NCBI RefSeq assembly: GCF_030696665.1
Contig: NZ_JAUYRV010000046.1
Location: forward strand, 434,001 to 498,000
DNA: 64,000 bases
Reading direction: 5' to 3'
From: Novosphingobium sp.
Lineage (GTDB): Bacteria; Pseudomonadota; Alphaproteobacteria; Sphingomonadales; Sphingomonadaceae
A program made the translations under genes and the position numbers. Below the pieces are notes generated by a model. It saw only the letters and a list, made by a program, of their open reading frames with translations, searched no databases and was not told where the DNA came from. Below are positions 9,521 to 17,250 of the stretch, in pieces (position 1 is the first letter of the stretch; each line of letters opens with the position of its first letter).

Positions 9521-10168
9521 TCAGAACATCGACTCAGGAATGATGATCACATCGCCCGGCATCAGCAGGACGTTGGCCTTGGTATCGCCCTTGCGCAGGA
9601 GATCCCCGATGCGCACGGCATATTCCTTCTGATTGCCCGATTGCTTGTCAAAACGCACCAACCGCGCCTTGTTGGCGGCAGCATATTCGGACAGCCCGCC
9701 CACCGCGATCATCGCATCAAGCAGCGTCATGTTCGCGCGGAACGGGATCGATGCGGGCTTTTCGGTTGCCCCCACAATCCGCACCTGCTGGCTGAACGTA
9801 CCGGCAAACTTGTTGACGATAACCGAAACGATCGGCTCCTGAATGTACTGCGAAAGCTGGAGCTTGATGTCTTCGGACAGCATCGAGGGCGTCTTGCCCA
9901 CCGCTGGCATGTCGGTGATCAGCGGCGTGGTGATGCGCCCGTCGGGGCGGACCTGCACCGAAGCGCCAAGTTCCGGGTTGCGCCACACAAAGATCGTCAG
10001 CTCGTCCAGCGGGCCAATCACATATTCCTCGCCCGGCCCTTCCTGAAGCGCCACGAAAGACGCTGGCGGCAGTTGCGCCCCGCCACCCACGCCGCCGCAC
10101 CCTGTAAGGGCAAGGCTGAGCATCGCCGTTCCGGCAAGCATGCGGGTTATGCGGGCATTCAGAGGCAT
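9521..10168 (-). CDS. XrtA/PEP-CTERM exopolysaccharide export lipoprotein (Wza-like)
   Basis: 215-residue outer-membrane lipoprotein (TIGR03027-like). A signal sequence ends in the lipobox LALTGC. The polysaccharide export domain follows (YVIGPLDELTIFVWRNPELG), then a SLBB-type domain (VRIVGATEKPASIPFRANMT). The C-terminal DVIIIPESMF is typical. Such proteins form the outer-membrane channel for polysaccharide export. It is the first gene of the minus-strand operon down to xrtA, with 225 bp of non-coding DNA upstream that probably carries the promoter. Confidence 0.9.
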   Translation of the reverse strand: MPLNARITRMLAGTAMLSLALTGCGGVGGGAQLPPASFVALQEGPGEEYVIGPLDELTIFVWRNPELGASVQVRPDGRITTPLITDMPAVGKTPSMLSEDIKLQLSQYIQEPIVSVIVNKFAGTFSQQVRIVGATEKPASIPFRANMTLLDAMIAVGGLSEYAAANKARLVRFDKQSGNQKEYAVRIGDLLRKGDTKANVLLMPGDVIIIPESMF

Positions 10169-10393
10169 GGGTCATCCTTCTTGCTGCGGCTTTCCCTTAC
10201 CCCTGCGTTCAGGCGCACGGATCGCAGGGACCGCAATTCACGCTCGGCTATCGCCAAAAAGGGTGAAGATTGCGTTAGCCTTGATTGCTGTGAAGGATGA
10301 CGCCAAGGCTACTTTCGCCCCTGTCCCGAAGCGGGACTGCCTTGGATGTAATGGTTAACGGTGGGAACCTATCCCACTGTCATGCAAAGATTT
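10169..10393 (-). promoter_or_regulatory. Non-coding stretch upstream of the exopolysaccharide operon
   Basis: 225 bp between the export lipoprotein gene and the end of the PLP decarboxylase gene, both on the minus strand. It holds two small hairpins: TCCCG-AAG-CGGGA at 10324-10336 and GTGGGA-N5-TCCCAC at 10361-10377. The second lies just past the decarboxylase stop and could aid termination, but it has no T-tract. The operon promoter must lie here if the lipoprotein gene is not co-transcribed with the decarboxylase gene; I could not assign -35/-10 boxes with confidence. Confidence 0.35.
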
Positions 10394-11620
10394 TCAGATC
10401 AGAACTTCGCGCGCCGGGCCTTGCCCAAGGAACGCGGCGGGGCTGGCGCTGGCCCCATAAGCCCCGGCGCAGAAAATTGCGACCAGATCGCCCACGTCAG
10501 CCTTGGGAAACCCGCCCTTGTCGGCCAGCCGGTCAAGCGGGGTGCAAAGACAGCCGACGATACTGGCCTCTTCCGCCACCTCAGCGCCAAAACGCGTGGC
10601 GATGGCGCTGGGATAGTTGCGGCGCACCACCGTGCCGAAGTTTCCGGACGCGGCAAGCTGGTGATGCAGTCCGCCATCGGTGACGAGATAGACCTCGCCG
10701 TGGCTAACCTTGCGGTCCACTACAGTGGCCAGATAAACCCCCGATTCGCCAACGAGATAGCGGCCTAGCTCAATGCAGAACGCCGTCTCTTTCAGCGCAT
10801 CGGGCAAATCGGCAAAGCGCTCGGCCAGCGCCTCCCCTACGGCGGCGATGTCTACCGGTTCGTCACCGGGGAAATAGGGAATGCCAAAGCCACCCCCCAG
10901 ATTGCACTTTGGCAGCGCTGCGCCAATCTCGTCCGCCAGCCGCGCGGCGAGCGTCAACGTTTGCCGCTGCGTCTCGATAATCGCGTCGGCGGAGAGCGCC
11001 TGACTTCCTGCGAAGATATGAAACCCCCGCCAATCCGCACCGGCTTCGATCAACTTGCGGCCCAGCGCGGGCACACGCTCTTCATCGATGCCGAACGGTT
11101 TGGCCCCGCCACCCATCTTCATGCCCGATCCCTTCAGATCGAACTCCGGGTTCACGCGGATGGCCAGCTTCGGCGTCACGCCCAGCCGCTCAGCAATCGC
11201 CAAAGCGCGGTTGGCCTCGCCCTCGGATTCAAGGTTCAGCGTCACCCCCGCCGTAATCGCCGCTTCCAGTTCAGCATCGCGCTTTCCCGGCCCGGCAAAG
11301 CTGACACGGGCCGGATCGATTCCCGCGCCCTGCACGATCGCCAGTTCCCCGCCCGAGGCGATGTCGAACCCGTCGACCAGATTCAGCATGTGCTTCAGAA
11401 GTGGTGCGTAAGGATTTGCTTTGACGGCATAATGTATCGCCAACTGCTCCGGCATTGCAGCCCGAAGCGCCGCGACCCGAGCGGACAGCATATCGCGCGA
11501 ATAGACGAACAATGGCGTGCCGCCCGCCTCGGCGACCAGATCGGTCACCTTGCGTCCGGCAATGGCCAGCACACCGTCGATAGCGTCAAATCCGGGCGGA
11601 ATGGGGCCAAGCGGTTTCAT
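10394..11620 (-). CDS. Pyridoxal-dependent decarboxylase, exosortase A-associated
   Basis: 408-residue fold-type III PLP enzyme, related to diaminopimelate and ornithine decarboxylases (TIGR03099-like). AIHYAVKANPYAPLL contains the PLP lysine, CNLGGGFGIPYFPG is the phosphate-binding Gly loop, and VGCLCTPLDRLADK holds the conserved Cys-Asp region of the second active-site half. The start at 11620 overlaps the ligase stop as ATGA, so the two are coupled. The physiological amino acid is unknown. With the ligase and the carrier protein across the divergent junction it may produce an activated amine or acyl group for decorating the polymer; that is inference. Confidence 0.9.
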   Translation of the reverse strand: MKPLGPIPPGFDAIDGVLAIAGRKVTDLVAEAGGTPLFVYSRDMLSARVAALRAAMPEQLAIHYAVKANPYAPLLKHMLNLVDGFDIASGGELAIVQGAGIDPARVSFAGPGKRDAELEAAITAGVTLNLESEGEANRALAIAERLGVTPKLAIRVNPEFDLKGSGMKMGGGAKPFGIDEERVPALGRKLIEAGADWRGFHIFAGSQALSADAIIETQRQTLTLAARLADEIGAALPKCNLGGGFGIPYFPGDEPVDIAAVGEALAERFADLPDALKETAFCIELGRYLVGESGVYLATVVDRKVSHGEVYLVTDGGLHHQLAASGNFGTVVRRNYPSAIATRFGAEVAEEASIVGCLCTPLDRLADKGGFPKADVGDLVAIFCAGAYGASASPAAFLGQGPAREVLI

Positions 11621-13188
11621 GGCGTCATGTCCTCGGCCAGTTCGGCAGCCAGCGCAACCCGGTCCAATTTGCCATTCGGGCTGACCGGCATGGCATCGCG
11701 CCAATGAACATGGCGCGGCACCATGAAATTGGGCAGCGCCCGCGTAAGTGCCGGAACAAGCGCATCTTTCTCAGCATCCGGCGCAGCCCGCGCGACCAAG
11801 TGGATCGCCTGCCCCAGTTGCGGATCGGGCAGACCCAGCGCCACCGCCTCGGCCACGATCCCCGTTGCCACCGCCGCTTCTTCCACTTCCTGCGGGCTGA
11901 CGCGGTTGCCGCTGGTCTTGATCATCGCATCGCGCCGCCCGACGAAATGCAGCAATCCCGCCGCGTCCCGCTTCACTCTGTCGCCCGACCACACGGCCAT
12001 GCCCCCCAGCTTTGAAAACGCAGGCGCTGGCTTGAACCGCTCAGCCGTGCGCTGCGCATCCTGCCAGTACCCTTGCGCCACCAGTGGCCCGGTATGGACC
12101 AGTTCGCCCTCTTCCTCCGCCGCAGCTTCCGCACCCAAATCATTGACGACAAGCACTTCTGCGAACGGAATGGCCTTGCCCATCGAGGTCGGGTGCGCGT
12201 CCACCAGCGCGGGGTCAAGGAAGGTAGACCGAAACGCCTCGGTCAATCCGTACATCGGGTAAAGATCAGCCTCTGGAAACTTCGTGCGCAGCGCGCGAAC
12301 CAGCGACAGTGTGAGCGCCCCGCCGCTGTTGGTCATGCGCTTCAGGCTCGCCGCAGCGTCCTCCGGCCAATCGAGTTCCGCCAGTTGCAGCCACAGCGGC
12401 GGCACGGCGGCAATGGTCGTAACCCCATGTTTCGCCACCGCTTTCACCACATCACGCGGCGTCAGGTAATCGAGCGGCACCACGCTGCCACCTGCATACC
12501 AGGTCGAAAGCAACTGGTTCTGACCGTAATCGAACGCCAGCGGCAGCACCGCAAGCACGCGATCTGTCGGCACAATTTTCAGGTAATGCGCCACGCTGAC
12601 GGCACCGAGCCAGAGGTTCGCCTGCGAAAGCATGACGCCCTTGGGCCGCCCGGTCGATCCGCTGGTGTAGAGGATCGCGGCAAGGCTATCGGGCGTCGCA
12701 TCCGATGGCGGCAGTTCTCCGCCCTGCTCATCGACTTCACCCCAAACCAGCGGTTCCTCGAACACCGCACACGCAGTATCGCCCGGCTCAAGCGTATCCA
12801 GCCGGGTCTTGTTGGCGATCAGCAGTGCTGCCCCAGAATCGCCAAGGATATGCGCCACTTGCGCACGCTTGAGCAGCGGATTGACCGGCACATGCACCAG
12901 CCCGGCGCGCACTGCGGCCAGCGGCATCAGGCACGAAAGTTCGGTCTTGGGCAGCCACGTCGCCACCCGCGCGCCCGCTTCGCCCACCTGCGATTTCAGC
13001 CACTTCGCAAGGCTTCCTACACGCGCGTTTAACTCTTCATGGCTAAGAGTGCGGTCGCGCAGCACCAGCGCAGGCGCGGTGCGTGCCCCGCGCAGAGCAA
13101 GGTGATCGAGCGGAAAGACAGTGGGATCGGGGCTTTCGGGCACGCAGGTCTCGGCACAGGAATTGGTATCGTTTTGCAGGTCTATCAC
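11617..13188 (-). CDS. Acyl-CoA ligase (AMP-forming), exosortase A-associated
   Basis: Adenylate-forming ligase of the ANL superfamily (TIGR03098-like), up to 523 residues. Signature P-loop LYTSGSTGRPKGVMLS, then MYGLTEAFRSTFL, a GDRVKRDAAGLLHFVGRRD hinge and the C-terminal catalytic lysine in SPNGKLDRVAL. It should activate a carboxylic acid with ATP and load it onto CoA or the acyl carrier protein at 14238. No ATG fits: GTG at 13188 is the longest sensible start, and GTG at 13143 is a good alternative with a GAGA element upstream. The 13188 start would overlap the divergent FemAB-like gene by 15 bp. Confidence 0.85.
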   Translation of the reverse strand: MIDLQNDTNSCAETCVPESPDPTVFPLDHLALRGARTAPALVLRDRTLSHEELNARVGSLAKWLKSQVGEAGARVATWLPKTELSCLMPLAAVRAGLVHVPVNPLLKRAQVAHILGDSGAALLIANKTRLDTLEPGDTACAVFEEPLVWGEVDEQGGELPPSDATPDSLAAILYTSGSTGRPKGVMLSQANLWLGAVSVAHYLKIVPTDRVLAVLPLAFDYGQNQLLSTWYAGGSVVPLDYLTPRDVVKAVAKHGVTTIAAVPPLWLQLAELDWPEDAAASLKRMTNSGGALTLSLVRALRTKFPEADLYPMYGLTEAFRSTFLDPALVDAHPTSMGKAIPFAEVLVVNDLGAEAAAEEEGELVHTGPLVAQGYWQDAQRTAERFKPAPAFSKLGGMAVWSGDRVKRDAAGLLHFVGRRDAMIKTSGNRVSPQEVEEAAVATGIVAEAVALGLPDPQLGQAIHLVARAAPDAEKDALVPALTRALPNFMVPRHVHWRDAMPVSPNGKLDRVALAAELAEDMTP

Positions 13189-14166
13189 GCCAGTCTTAAG
13201 GAAGCGCAAGCGGATGCGGGCGTTCTTGCCGTGCAAGGCCCGTCTCCCTTCGAGCGGCTCGACTGGCTCGCCCTGCTTTCCGAAATGTGCCTCGCCCCCG
13301 CAAAACCGCGCGTAAGCGTTGCCTCCAACGGTGCGCGGGTGGCCGCGCTCCCTTGGATGGAAGCGCATGGCGGGGCCGAGGCGCTGGCGAACTGGTACAA
13401 CTTTATTGCGCGTCCGCTGGGTGATGCGGCGCTTCTTTCAGAGATCACGCGAAGTCTGCCTATGGGCCGCGCGTCCTTTGCGCCGATGCCGGAAGATGAT
13501 GCACGCGCGCTGGCCGATGCGCTGCGCCGCACAGGTTGGGTCGTGATTTCAGAGCCTTGCGACTCTAACCACATCTTGCCTGTGAAGAACCGCAGCTTCG
13601 CGCAATACTGGGCCACCCGCCCCGGCGCGCTGCGCGAAACGGTGCGGCGAAAGGGACGCAAGGGCGAAGTGGGCTTGCGCATCGTCACCGAATTCTCGCC
13701 CGCCGATTGGGACGCTTACGAGGCGGTCTACAAGCTCAGTTGGAAGCCCGGCGAAGGGTCTCCCGATTTCCTGCGGCGGTGGGCGGAAATGGACGGTGCG
13801 GCGGGGCGTTTGCGGCTGGGGATTGCCGAGATTGGCGGGCAACCGGTGGCCGCGCAGTTCTGGACCGTAGAGGGCGGCACCGCCTTCATTCACAAGCTGG
13901 CGCATGATGAGCGCTTTCGCAAGCAATCGCCCGGCACGCTGCTGAGCAAGGCGATGTTCGAGCATGTCATTGATCGCGATGGCGTTTCTCTGGTGGATTT
14001 CGGGACCGGCGACGATCCCTACAAGCGCGACTGGATGGAAGACGTGCGCACCCGCTGGCGTGTACGGGCGTGGCGCAAGGGTGCTGTGCGGCACTGGCCC
14101 GCCATGATCCGCGCTGTGGGGAGGCACAAGCTGCAACCCCTTGTTTCCCCGAACCGCGATGGTTAA
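13174..14166 (+). CDS. FemAB/GNAT-like acyltransferase in the exosortase A locus
   Basis: About 330 residues, GNAT/FemAB superfamily (BioF2-like domain). SPFERLDWLALLSE near the N-terminus parallels FHRLEWLDAVEQS in the FemAB protein at 1929-2984, suggesting a second distant relative in the same locus. Further support: LRETVRRKGRKGEVGL (basic helix) and VDFGTGDDPYKRDWM. It lies upstream of and in line with the carrier protein and hydrolase genes, so it may transfer the group carried by the ACP. I chose the TTG at 13174 (AGGA about 12 bases upstream), giving QVYHASLKEA at the start; a GTG at 13231 is the alternative. Confidence 0.75.
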   Translation: MQVYHASLKEAQADAGVLAVQGPSPFERLDWLALLSEMCLAPAKPRVSVASNGARVAALPWMEAHGGAEALANWYNFIARPLGDAALLSEITRSLPMGRASFAPMPEDDARALADALRRTGWVVISEPCDSNHILPVKNRSFAQYWATRPGALRETVRRKGRKGEVGLRIVTEFSPADWDAYEAVYKLSWKPGEGSPDFLRRWAEMDGAAGRLRLGIAEIGGQPVAAQFWTVEGGTAFIHKLAHDERFRKQSPGTLLSKAMFEHVIDRDGVSLVDFGTGDDPYKRDWMEDVRTRWRVRAWRKGAVRHWPAMIRAVGRHKLQPLVSPNRDG

Positions 14167-14184
14167 GGCCGGTTTTCTGAACGA

Positions 14185-14224
14185 CACCTAGATGCACCTA
14201 ACTGCACCTAGACGCACTTGAACG
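14185..14224. repeat. Four imperfect 10-bp tandem repeats before the ACP gene
   Basis: Units cacctagatg, cacctaactg, cacctagacg and cacttgaacg follow each other without spacing, between the stop of the FemAB-like gene (14166) and the ACP start (14238). A degenerate gcaccgggat follows. The period of 10 bp is close to one helical turn. It could be a slippage product or spaced protein-binding sites; nothing else in the sequence decides this. Confidence 0.7.
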
Positions 14225-14237
14225 GCACCGGGATACG

Positions 14238-14513
14238 ATGAGCGACACTGAGAGCGACACCGACAGCACCCTCCGCGCGATCCTTTCCGACGTGCTTGGA
14301 CTCTCCCCGGACCGGGTCGCCGCGTTCGACGCTGCAACCGGCCTGTTCGGCGATCTGCCCGAACTGGATTCGATGGCTGTCGCAGGGCTGCTGACCGAAA
14401 TCGAAGACCGGCTCGACGTAGTGATCGAGGACGACGAGGTGGATGGCGAGTTGCTGGAAAGCTATGGCAATCTCCTCGCGTTCCTCGAAGGCAAAGTCGC
14501 CGAGAAGGCCTGA
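14238..14513 (+). CDS. Acyl carrier protein of the exosortase A locus
   Basis: 91-residue acidic carrier protein. The phosphopantetheine site is the serine in LPELDSMAVAGL, at the start of helix II, followed by an acidic helix (IEDRLDVVIEDDEVDGELL). It lies three bases ahead of the hydrolase-2 gene and about 70 bp after the FemAB-like gene. It is likely loaded by the AMP-forming ligase encoded divergently. It is distinct from a housekeeping fatty-acid ACP, whose DSL motif and gene neighbourhood (fabD/fabG/fabF) are absent here. Confidence 0.85.
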   Translation: MSDTESDTDSTLRAILSDVLGLSPDRVAAFDAATGLFGDLPELDSMAVAGLLTEIEDRLDVVIEDDEVDGELLESYGNLLAFLEGKVAEKA

Positions 14514-14515
14514 AT

Positions 14516-15187
14516 GTGATTGCATCCTGGCCCTGCCCCGGCCCGCATGGGCAGAGCGAGGAGTACGCTTTCGCCTTTGATCGCGGGCGCATGGTGCGGC
14601 TGCTGATCGTGCCTGCCCTGTTCGACGAAGCCAACCGCACGCGGCGGATGCTGGTCGATACGATGCGCCTGCTGGATGAAGCGGGCGTGGACAGTTTTCT
14701 GCCCGATCTGCCCGGCTGCAACGAGAGTTTACAGGACTTTTCCGCCCAAAGCCTGCACGCATGGCAACGCGCGATGACGCAGGCGGCGCGCCACTTTGGC
14801 GCGACGGATGTGCTGGCGGTGCGCGGTGGCGCGCTGGTGTTTCCGCATACTCTGCCGGGGCTGGTTCTGGAACCGGCCAAGGGCGGTTCGATCCTGCGGC
14901 AACTGCTGCGCGCCCGCGTGATTTCAGCGCGCGAGGCGGGGCGGCAGGAGGACAGCGCGGCGTTGCTGGAGGCTGGGCGCAGCGAGGGGCTGGAACTGGC
15001 GGGCTGGCATTGTGGGGCATCGCTGATCGCCGGGCTTGAGAGCGCGACGGCGCAGATTGAAGGCCAACGCATTGTTTCACAAAGTGAACTGGGCGGCGGC
15101 GGACTTTGGCTGCGGGCCGAACCAGCCGCCGCGCCCGAGCAATCGGCCGCGCTGGCGCAGATCGTGCTGGCGGAGATCGCCACATGA
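14516..15187 (+). CDS. Hydrolase 2, exosortase A-associated (degenerate alpha/beta hydrolase)
   Basis: 223-residue protein like TIGR03101. The N-terminal RLLIVPALFDEANRTRRML matches the early strand and oxyanion region of that family, and LDEAGVDSFLPDLPGCNES the next strand. The expected nucleophile elbow region reads VLAVRGGALVF, with no Ser, so classical Ser-hydrolase chemistry is doubtful. Start is GTG at 14516; an ATG two bases earlier is followed directly by a stop. Its stop overlaps the next gene's ATG (ATGA), so the two hydrolase-like proteins are translationally coupled. Confidence 0.82.
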   Translation: MIASWPCPGPHGQSEEYAFAFDRGRMVRLLIVPALFDEANRTRRMLVDTMRLLDEAGVDSFLPDLPGCNESLQDFSAQSLHAWQRAMTQAARHFGATDVLAVRGGALVFPHTLPGLVLEPAKGGSILRQLLRARVISAREAGRQEDSAALLEAGRSEGLELAGWHCGASLIAGLESATAQIEGQRIVSQSELGGGGLWLRAEPAAAPEQSAALAQIVLAEIAT

Positions 15188-15975
15188 CGCGGCGGCAGGT
15201 GACGTTCCTGTGCGAGGGGGCGCGGCTGTTCGGCACGCTCGATATCGGGCAGGCGAGCGGGGCGACCGGACTGCTGATCGTATCGGGCGGGAATGAACTG
15301 CGCGCCGGGGCGTGGTGTGGGCAGGCGCAGCTTGCCGCCAAGCTTTCACGCGAGGGCTTTCCGGTGTTCCGCTATGACCGGCGCGGGGTGGGTGACAGTG
15401 AGGGCGAGAACCCGACCTTCCGCCATTCCGGGGCTGATATTGCGGCGGCTGTTGCGGCATTCAAGGCTGCCGCACCTCACGTTTCGCGCGTGGTGGCTTT
15501 TGGCAATTGCGATGCGGCGGCGGCCCTGATGCTGTTTGCGCCCGAGCTGCCGCTGGCTGGACTGGTGCTGGCCAATCCGTGGACGATCGATGGTGAGGAA
15601 GCCCCGCAGGCTATGCCAGCTTCGGCGATCCGCAGCCGTTATCTCGCCAAGCTGACCAATCCGCGCGAGATCTGGCGGTTGCTGACCGGCGGGGTCAATC
15701 TTGGCAAGCTGTTCAAGGGGTTGCGTAGTGCTGCGGCAGTAGCGCCCGCTGCGCCTTCAGGGCTGGTGGCAGAAATGGAGGCGGGTCTAGCGGCGTTTGG
15801 TGGGCCGGTTTCCATCCTGCTGGCAAGCGGCGACCGGACGGCGCAGATGTTTGCCGAAGTGTGGGATCGCGCCGATCCGCGTGTGCAGCGGATCGATAGC
15901 GGATCGCACAGCTTTTCCGACGAGGCCGCGCGGACGTGGTTGCAGGCGCGTTTGGTGGAGGCGCTGCACGTTTGA
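15184..15975 (+). CDS. Hydrolase 1, exosortase A-associated (alpha/beta hydrolase fold)
   Basis: 263-residue alpha/beta-hydrolase-fold protein like TIGR03100. GLLIVSGGNELRAGA is the first strand/oxyanion area, FRYDRRGVGDSEGEN is a conserved block of this family, and VVAFGNCDAAAALM is the nucleophile elbow, with Cys where Ser is usual. RIDSGSHSFSDE supplies the candidate catalytic His. It may be an esterase or thioesterase acting on the ACP-bound or polymer-bound group. It is the last gene of the plus-strand exopolysaccharide block; palindromic repeats follow within 40 bp. Confidence 0.85.
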   Translation: MTRRQVTFLCEGARLFGTLDIGQASGATGLLIVSGGNELRAGAWCGQAQLAAKLSREGFPVFRYDRRGVGDSEGENPTFRHSGADIAAAVAAFKAAAPHVSRVVAFGNCDAAAALMLFAPELPLAGLVLANPWTIDGEEAPQAMPASAIRSRYLAKLTNPREIWRLLTGGVNLGKLFKGLRSAAAVAPAAPSGLVAEMEAGLAAFGGPVSILLASGDRTAQMFAEVWDRADPRVQRIDSGSHSFSDEAARTWLQARLVEALHV

Positions 15976-16009
15976 TGTTGGGGTGATGGGGTGACATGCC
16001 CTCCCCCAA

Positions 16010-16066
16010 CCCCTCCCGCTTGCGGGAGGGGAGATTCAATAGCGCCCCTCCCGCAGGCAGGAGGGG
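16010..16066. repeat. Two GC-rich inverted repeats (REP-like), between convergent genes
   Basis: First palindrome: arms CCCCTCCCGC (16010-16019) and GCGGGAGGGG (16022-16031) with a 2-bp loop, perfect. Second: CCCCTCC (16045-16051) with GGAGGGG (16060-16066). They share the core CCCCTCCCGC and lie between hydrolase 1 (plus) and trxB (minus), 11 bp past the trxB stop. No T-tract follows. They resemble mobile palindromic elements of alphaproteobacteria and may also terminate transcription from both sides. Confidence 0.7.
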
Positions 16067-16076
16067 AGTCTGCAGC

Positions 16077-17045
16077 TTACGCTTCGACTGTCTGAGTGGC
16101 CTTGTAATCCAAGTCCGCAAGGAAGCGTTCGGCGTCCAGCGCGGCCATGCAGCCGGTGCCTGCTGCAGTCACGGCCTGACGATAGGTGTGGTCCATCACG
16201 TCACCGCAAGCAAAGACGCCCGGAATGGCGGTCTTGGGGGTGCCGGGTTCCACCACGATGTAGCCGCTGTCATCGAGTTCCAGCTTACCCTTGAACAGTT
16301 CGGTGGCGGGCGCGTGGCCGATGGCAACGAAGGCTCCGTCGGTCAGCGCGATCGATTGTTCACCAGTGACGGTATCGATCAGCTTCACGCCGGTCAGGCC
16401 CTTGCCGTCTTCGCTGACGAAGCTGTCGACCTTCTGATTCCAGAGCACCTTGATATTGGGATGCGCGTGGAGGCGGTCCTGCAGGATCTTTTCGGCGCGC
16501 AGGCTGTCACGACGGTGGATCAGGGTGACGTCGGTTGAGTGGTTGGTGAGGTAGAGCGCCTCTTCCACAGCCGTGTTGCCGCCGCCGATCACGACGACTT
16601 TCTTGCCGCGATAGAAGAACCCGTCACACGTGGCGCAGGCCGAAACGCCCTTGCCCGAGAGTTCCTGTTCGCCGGGAACGCCAAGCCATTTGGCCTGCGC
16701 ACCGGTGGCGATGACCAGAACGTCGCCTTCATAGACATCGCCGCTGTCACCCGTGGCGCGGAAGGGCGAGCCGTCCATCGTCACATCAAGGATCGTGTCC
16801 CACATCATGCGCGTGCCGACGTGTTCGGCCTGGGCCTGCATTTCCTGCATCAGCCACGGCCCCTGGATCACATCGCGGAAGCCGGGGTAGTTTTCCACAT
16901 CGGTGGTGATGGTCAGCTGCCCACCGGGCTGGAGGCCCTGCACCACGATCGGCTGCATGCCAGCGCGCGCGCCATAGATGGCGGCAGAAAGTCCGGCCGG
17001 GCCGGAGCCGATGATGAGCATGCGGGTCTTGTGCGTGGTCGCCAT
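16077..17045 (-). CDS. trxB: Thioredoxin-disulfide reductase
   Basis: 322-residue cytoplasmic flavoenzyme that reduces thioredoxin with NADPH. FAD-binding LIIGSGPAGLSAAIYGARAG is at the N-terminus, the redox-active pair is ACATCDGFFYRGK, the NADPH site is VVVIGGGNTAVEEALYL, with HRRDSLRAEKIL, and the second FAD motif is GVFACGDVMDHTYRQAVTAAGTG. The start at 17045 is preceded by GGAGGA; a TTG five codons upstream is less likely because it would lie inside that ribosome site. Divergent from the deaminase gene across about 205 bp. Confidence 0.95.
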   Translation of the reverse strand: MATTHKTRMLIIGSGPAGLSAAIYGARAGMQPIVVQGLQPGGQLTITTDVENYPGFRDVIQGPWLMQEMQAQAEHVGTRMMWDTILDVTMDGSPFRATGDSGDVYEGDVLVIATGAQAKWLGVPGEQELSGKGVSACATCDGFFYRGKKVVVIGGGNTAVEEALYLTNHSTDVTLIHRRDSLRAEKILQDRLHAHPNIKVLWNQKVDSFVSEDGKGLTGVKLIDTVTGEQSIALTDGAFVAIGHAPATELFKGKLELDDSGYIVVEPGTPKTAIPGVFACGDVMDHTYRQAVTAAGTGCMAALDAERFLADLDYKATQTVEA

Positions 17046-17250
17046 GCGAATGTCCTCCAATTGCCAAGCGAGATAGGCAGCGCGGGGGCGAAAAGCGAGT
17101 CCGGCAAAGGGGCTTTATCCGCAAGTATCGGACAGAATTTCTTGGGAGCACCCTGCGCGCATTTTGCCGACGCCGCGTTGCGCAAAAGGCTTTTGACAGC
17201 AGCGCCTACCCCACCCGACAAGCGCAGAGGAATTGCAGGGGGCAAAGGGC

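Noticed and set aside
10140..10358. 72-codon ORF in the region upstream of the export lipoprotein gene
   Set aside because: Starts inside the lipoprotein gene on the opposite strand, with no family resemblance or ribosome site.
14185..14224. Possible CRISPR array
   Set aside because: Units are only 10 bp, with no spacers and no cas genes nearby.
17046..17250. TTGACA-like -35 box for the deaminase gene
   Set aside because: TTGACA is present near 17193, but nothing like a -10 element follows at proper spacing.
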